Assembly: GCA_029204225.1 (NCBI GenBank)
Contig: CM055107.1
Span: 26,936,572 to 27,000,571, forward strand
Direction of reading: 5' to 3'
Length of the DNA: 64,000 nt
DNA from: Diphasiastrum complanatum
Taxonomy: Eukaryota > Streptophyta > Lycopodiopsida > Lycopodiales > Lycopodiaceae
Shown here: piece by piece, positions 61,501-64,000 of the stretch
Layout: every line of letters starts with the position of its first letter
Numbering within the stretch: the stretch's first letter is position 1
Notes under the pieces: model-generated
Told to the model about the DNA's origin: nothing
Database searches by the model: none
Seen by the model: the letters and a program-made list of their open reading frames with translations, nothing else
Made by a program: the position numbers and the translations under genes

Positions 61501-62233
61501 GATTCGAATAACCTAGAGCACAATTAAGATGTGTGACTGTACATGAGATTGTTGTAAAAGAAATCTACTAATCAGTGTACAAGACTAGAAGACCAATTTG
61601 GAATTGAATAATTAAACTAGGTTAAACAATAAGAATGGCTCGATAGTCCAAATCAGATAGATCGTCTAATAAAAAAAAGACATTCAATAGTTGTTATGTA
61701 CTAAGCTGGAAAAGCATCTACGTCTAGCTAATTATTTAGAATGTGCATCTAACTCTCTTTATGTACATAATATAGTTACTCTATGATATGTCAGCCATGG
61801 ACTGATTGTGAAATAAAGTGGGTGTGAAGACCCGATAGTAGTAACGATAGTTCGAGACATTAGTTTTGTCATTAGGTTCGAACGTCTTCTGAAGAGTGTC
61901 CTATAATTCGGAGTGTTCGAGTAGTGAGACTGGGAAGGGATGAACTATCAATTGAGAGTCAAACTATTGAATGACTCTACTTATTCAGTAGATCTTGCAA
62001 TAGTGTTGCAAACCTTGTCTTCAAACTTGTGTGCAAATCTGCAGGTTCTTCTCCGTAGAAGGTTCTCGTGTAAATAATCAGGTCTGGTACTCTGTCGTAG
62101 ATACTTGAAAGAAATAGCTAGTAGCTAATACATTGGCAATTGGATTGAATGGTTGAATTAGAATTAAATTTCAGCAAAAGGATCAGCACTTTGCTTATTG
62201 AACATGTTTAGAATCCAAGCACTTCATATTTAA
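58571..62233. other. AT-rich DNA, no gene; possible LTR debris
   Basis: Very AT-rich to about 60,700. Around 60,770-61,000 a plus-strand frame with stops (PPPILGQINHPSTSRIYPDL) hints at an old element, but no family is recognised. TGTTGGGAAATG at 61169 and the T/G-rich sequence to about 62,160 could be a degraded copia LTR preceding the reverse transcriptase fragment; no partner is available to confirm it. Confidence 0.35.
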
Positions 62234-62480
62234 ATGTCTATTTCAAATCAATGCAACATTCTTCTATTACTATTACGTTGTATGTGGATGACACACTATT
62301 ATTCAACAATGTTATTCAGCAACAATGTCAAACTAATAAAAGATGTGAAACGAATGTTGTCCTCAAAATTCAACATGACAAATATGGATGAAACTCTTTA
62401 TTTTCTCAGTATTCAAATCCAGAGTGACAAAGAGCAAAGGCTGATCTACATCATTCAACAGAGGTACAATTTATAATATG
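62234..62480 (+). pseudogene. Copia reverse transcriptase fragment
   Basis: Contains the catalytic TLYVDDTLLF (YVDD at 62281-62292) in one frame. After a frameshift it continues VKLIKDVKRMLSSKFNMT and LYFLSIQIQSD, then IYIIQQRYN, the copia RT thumb region. It stops abruptly at 62483 where an LTR of another element begins, so it was split by that insertion. Remaining pol is not seen on the left. Confidence 0.85.
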
Positions 62481-62483
62481 CTA

Positions 62484-63128
62484 TGTGAAAGATTTGGGAT
62501 CAATTTAGATCCAAATCTACTAAAGATCTTTGGTTACAAAACAAGCTACTCCAATCTTTCCAATGTAGAAAAATCAGTATCTACACACAAAATAGAATGC
62601 AAACTCTAATAGAACTTGATCAAACATGAATCAAAACATAGATAGAAGCTAATGTTCATACAGTAGCAGTACCCTACTATATTTCACACGTGTGAACCTG
62701 AAAATAGCAAATATAGATAATTCTACACATAGAATTGCAAGATATCACAAGTATAGTGCACCAATGGATAGTAGAACCCAAAAGAACCACATATAACCAT
62801 GAAATGAGATCGAGAAGAAAGAAAATATGATTCTCCATGAGTTACATCCTTTTATAACAGGTCCAAACCCTATTTGGCCACTTGGCTTTCCCTCCAAAAT
62901 GTAAACCCTACTATTTTTGGGTCTAGATTCAATGTACCCAACATTTAAATTTGAATCCACTCAAACTCGACTACCAACTCTCCTACAGTTTCCAAAAGTG
63001 TTTATTCAAATGCAATTTAGACTAATATAACTTTGAAAAGTCAAACTCTAAGTCTAATATAAAGCTAGCCTCAATTTGCCAAATGTAGAAATGTAGTAAA
63101 TATGATTAAACTAGTTGAATCTTTCACA
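62484..63128 (-). repeat. 3' LTR of a nested copia element (645 bp)
   Basis: Ends are perfect inverted TGTGAAAG (62484) and CTTTCACA (63128). On the minus strand GAAGAGGGAG directly precedes it as polypurine tract. Confidence 0.85.
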
Positions 63129-63927
63129 CTCCCTCTTCAACTAGTTTTAGCATAGACTTTGATAACACTCCAAGTGAAGTCCTCTGCTTCATGAACAAGT
63201 GATTTCTCAATTCTTTGGTGAAGATATCAGCTACACATTCCCTTGAAGACACATGTTGAAGCTCCACCTCCTTTGCAATGACTTGCTCCCTCACAAAATG
63301 ATATTGCACTTCAATATGACATGAAGAATCACATAGAATGTAAATGAGATGATTACTCCATGCTATCAGCTTTGAACTCTCTGAAAAAATATAGCAAATA
63401 ACCAATAAATGTGAGTTATCCACATTTGCATGCATGTCTCCTCCTTTGTCCTTTGTTGCCATGTATCCACCATGACACTCCATGAATGGGCCTCCATCTC
63501 CATCTTGCCACAAGATATCATCATACCTTGATGACTTGATCATGAATGAGTAATATAATGAGCCTCCAATAGATTCATTTCCATCAACAAAACCAGCCAA
63601 GAATGCTAGTACAAATCCAACATCAAAATGATGCTCACCAATGTAGCTAGTTTTACCATATCTTGACAATTTGCACACATCCACATGAAAATGCTCGTAC
63701 ATGAGATAGAAAAAGTAAAGTAAACCTGAAGAACACTTCCTTGCTGCTCCTTTGACCTTACTTGAGTCTTCAATAACCTGCAAAAATAGATCCAAAATAT
63801 GTTTGCCAATTGACTCTCCTTTGATGCTCTTGATTAACTCCAAAATGCCAACTTCTTTTTTGCCTTGTTGAAGCCCTTTGAGATCAACCTCTTGATCATC
63901 GACTTGATCATCAAAGTCATTGAACAA
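63124..63927 (-). CDS. Copia RNase H end fused to unrecognised sequence
   Basis: A 267-codon open frame. Its last ~65 residues read CHIEVQYHFVREQVIAKEVE, then CVADIFTKELRNHLFMKQR and LGV, the C-terminus of copia RNase H, and the stop codon lies at the polypurine tract/LTR edge, as in intact copia elements. The first ~200 residues (KKEVGILELIKSIKGES, GFVLAFLAGFVDGNES, CHGGYMATKDKGGDMHANVD) do not look like RNase H or RT to me. Internal pol sequence may have been deleted or replaced. The frame is open without stops, so the insertion is young. Confidence 0.55.
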   Translation of the reverse strand: MFNDFDDQVDDQEVDLKGLQQGKKEVGILELIKSIKGESIGKHILDLFLQVIEDSSKVKGAARKCSSGLLYFFYLMYEHFHVDVCKLSRYGKTSYIGEHHFDVGFVLAFLAGFVDGNESIGGSLYYSFMIKSSRYDDILWQDGDGGPFMECHGGYMATKDKGGDMHANVDNSHLLVICYIFSESSKLIAWSNHLIYILCDSSCHIEVQYHFVREQVIAKEVELQHVSSRECVADIFTKELRNHLFMKQRTSLGVLSKSMLKLVEEGV

Positions 63928-64000
63928 ACTTTGTTTTCCAGATCCATTACTTCTTGTAAAAACATGAAAACATGCAATAGCTTTATTGTCTTTAGGTAAC

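Larger units (their letters stand above)
62484..64000 (-). mobile_element. Nested Ty1/copia element, runs off the window
   Basis: Inserted in the older copia RT at 62480. The 3' LTR is followed (leftward reading) by the end of a pol-like frame, and the element continues beyond 64000, so its 5' LTR and target-site duplication cannot be examined. Confidence 0.75.

Overview
This is a repeat-rich nuclear segment from a land plant, most likely a flowering plant. The evidence is plant-type Ty1/copia and Ty3/gypsy retroelements (initiator-Met primer-binding sites, UBN2-type gag, YVDD reverse transcriptase), a hAT-like BED zinc finger, tRNA-derived SINEs, long CT/AT microsatellites, and split genes with plant-like introns, including one U12-type AT-AC intron. 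I cannot name the species. Introns were placed by hand from splice signals and reading phase.

Two host genes are clear, both on the minus strand. At 20.4-26.8 kb a two-exon gene encodes a 2,041-residue protein: a disordered Ser/Lys-rich N-terminal half followed by about 900 residues of coiled coil. At 48.0-54.3 kb the 3' part of a TopBP1/Dpb11-like multi-BRCT gene can be assembled from nine exons. It has an AT-AC intron, a GC-AG intron and a 3.3-kb intron. Its first exon was not found.

The left quarter (0-13 kb) is layered mobile DNA: a minus-strand gypsy gag relic, a 151-bp tandem array, an inverted LTR fragment, a hAT-like transposase relic, then plus-strand gypsy gag-like sequence and, further right, gypsy pol with the start of its 3' LTR. 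Between that gag and pol lies the most unusual block, 6.7-9.85 kb: palindromic modules, a MIRNA-like foldback, a duplicated TATA-containing block, and an open reading frame for a very divergent histone H3-like protein with a Pro/Ser-rich tail that is broken downstream.

The middle (13-20 kb) holds tandem SINEs, short duplications, one possible exon, and a 5' LTR with a primer-binding site. Right of the coiled-coil gene come a roughly 1-kb foldback element (28.0-29.0 kb), a decayed Ty1/copia element with unequal LTRs (30.4-35.7 kb), a 300-bp tandem array (36.3-37.2 kb) and a SINE dimer with three target-site copies (40.2 kb). At 42.7-44.5 kb is a decayed multi-exon gene whose C-terminal half resembles a DNA N4/N6-methyltransferase-type Rossmann domain. 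A gag-only LTR element (44.75-46.4 kb) and a single SINE (47.6 kb) follow. Right of the BRCT gene are small hairpins, AT-rich DNA without recognisable genes, and a copia element nested in an older copia reverse transcriptase at the window edge.
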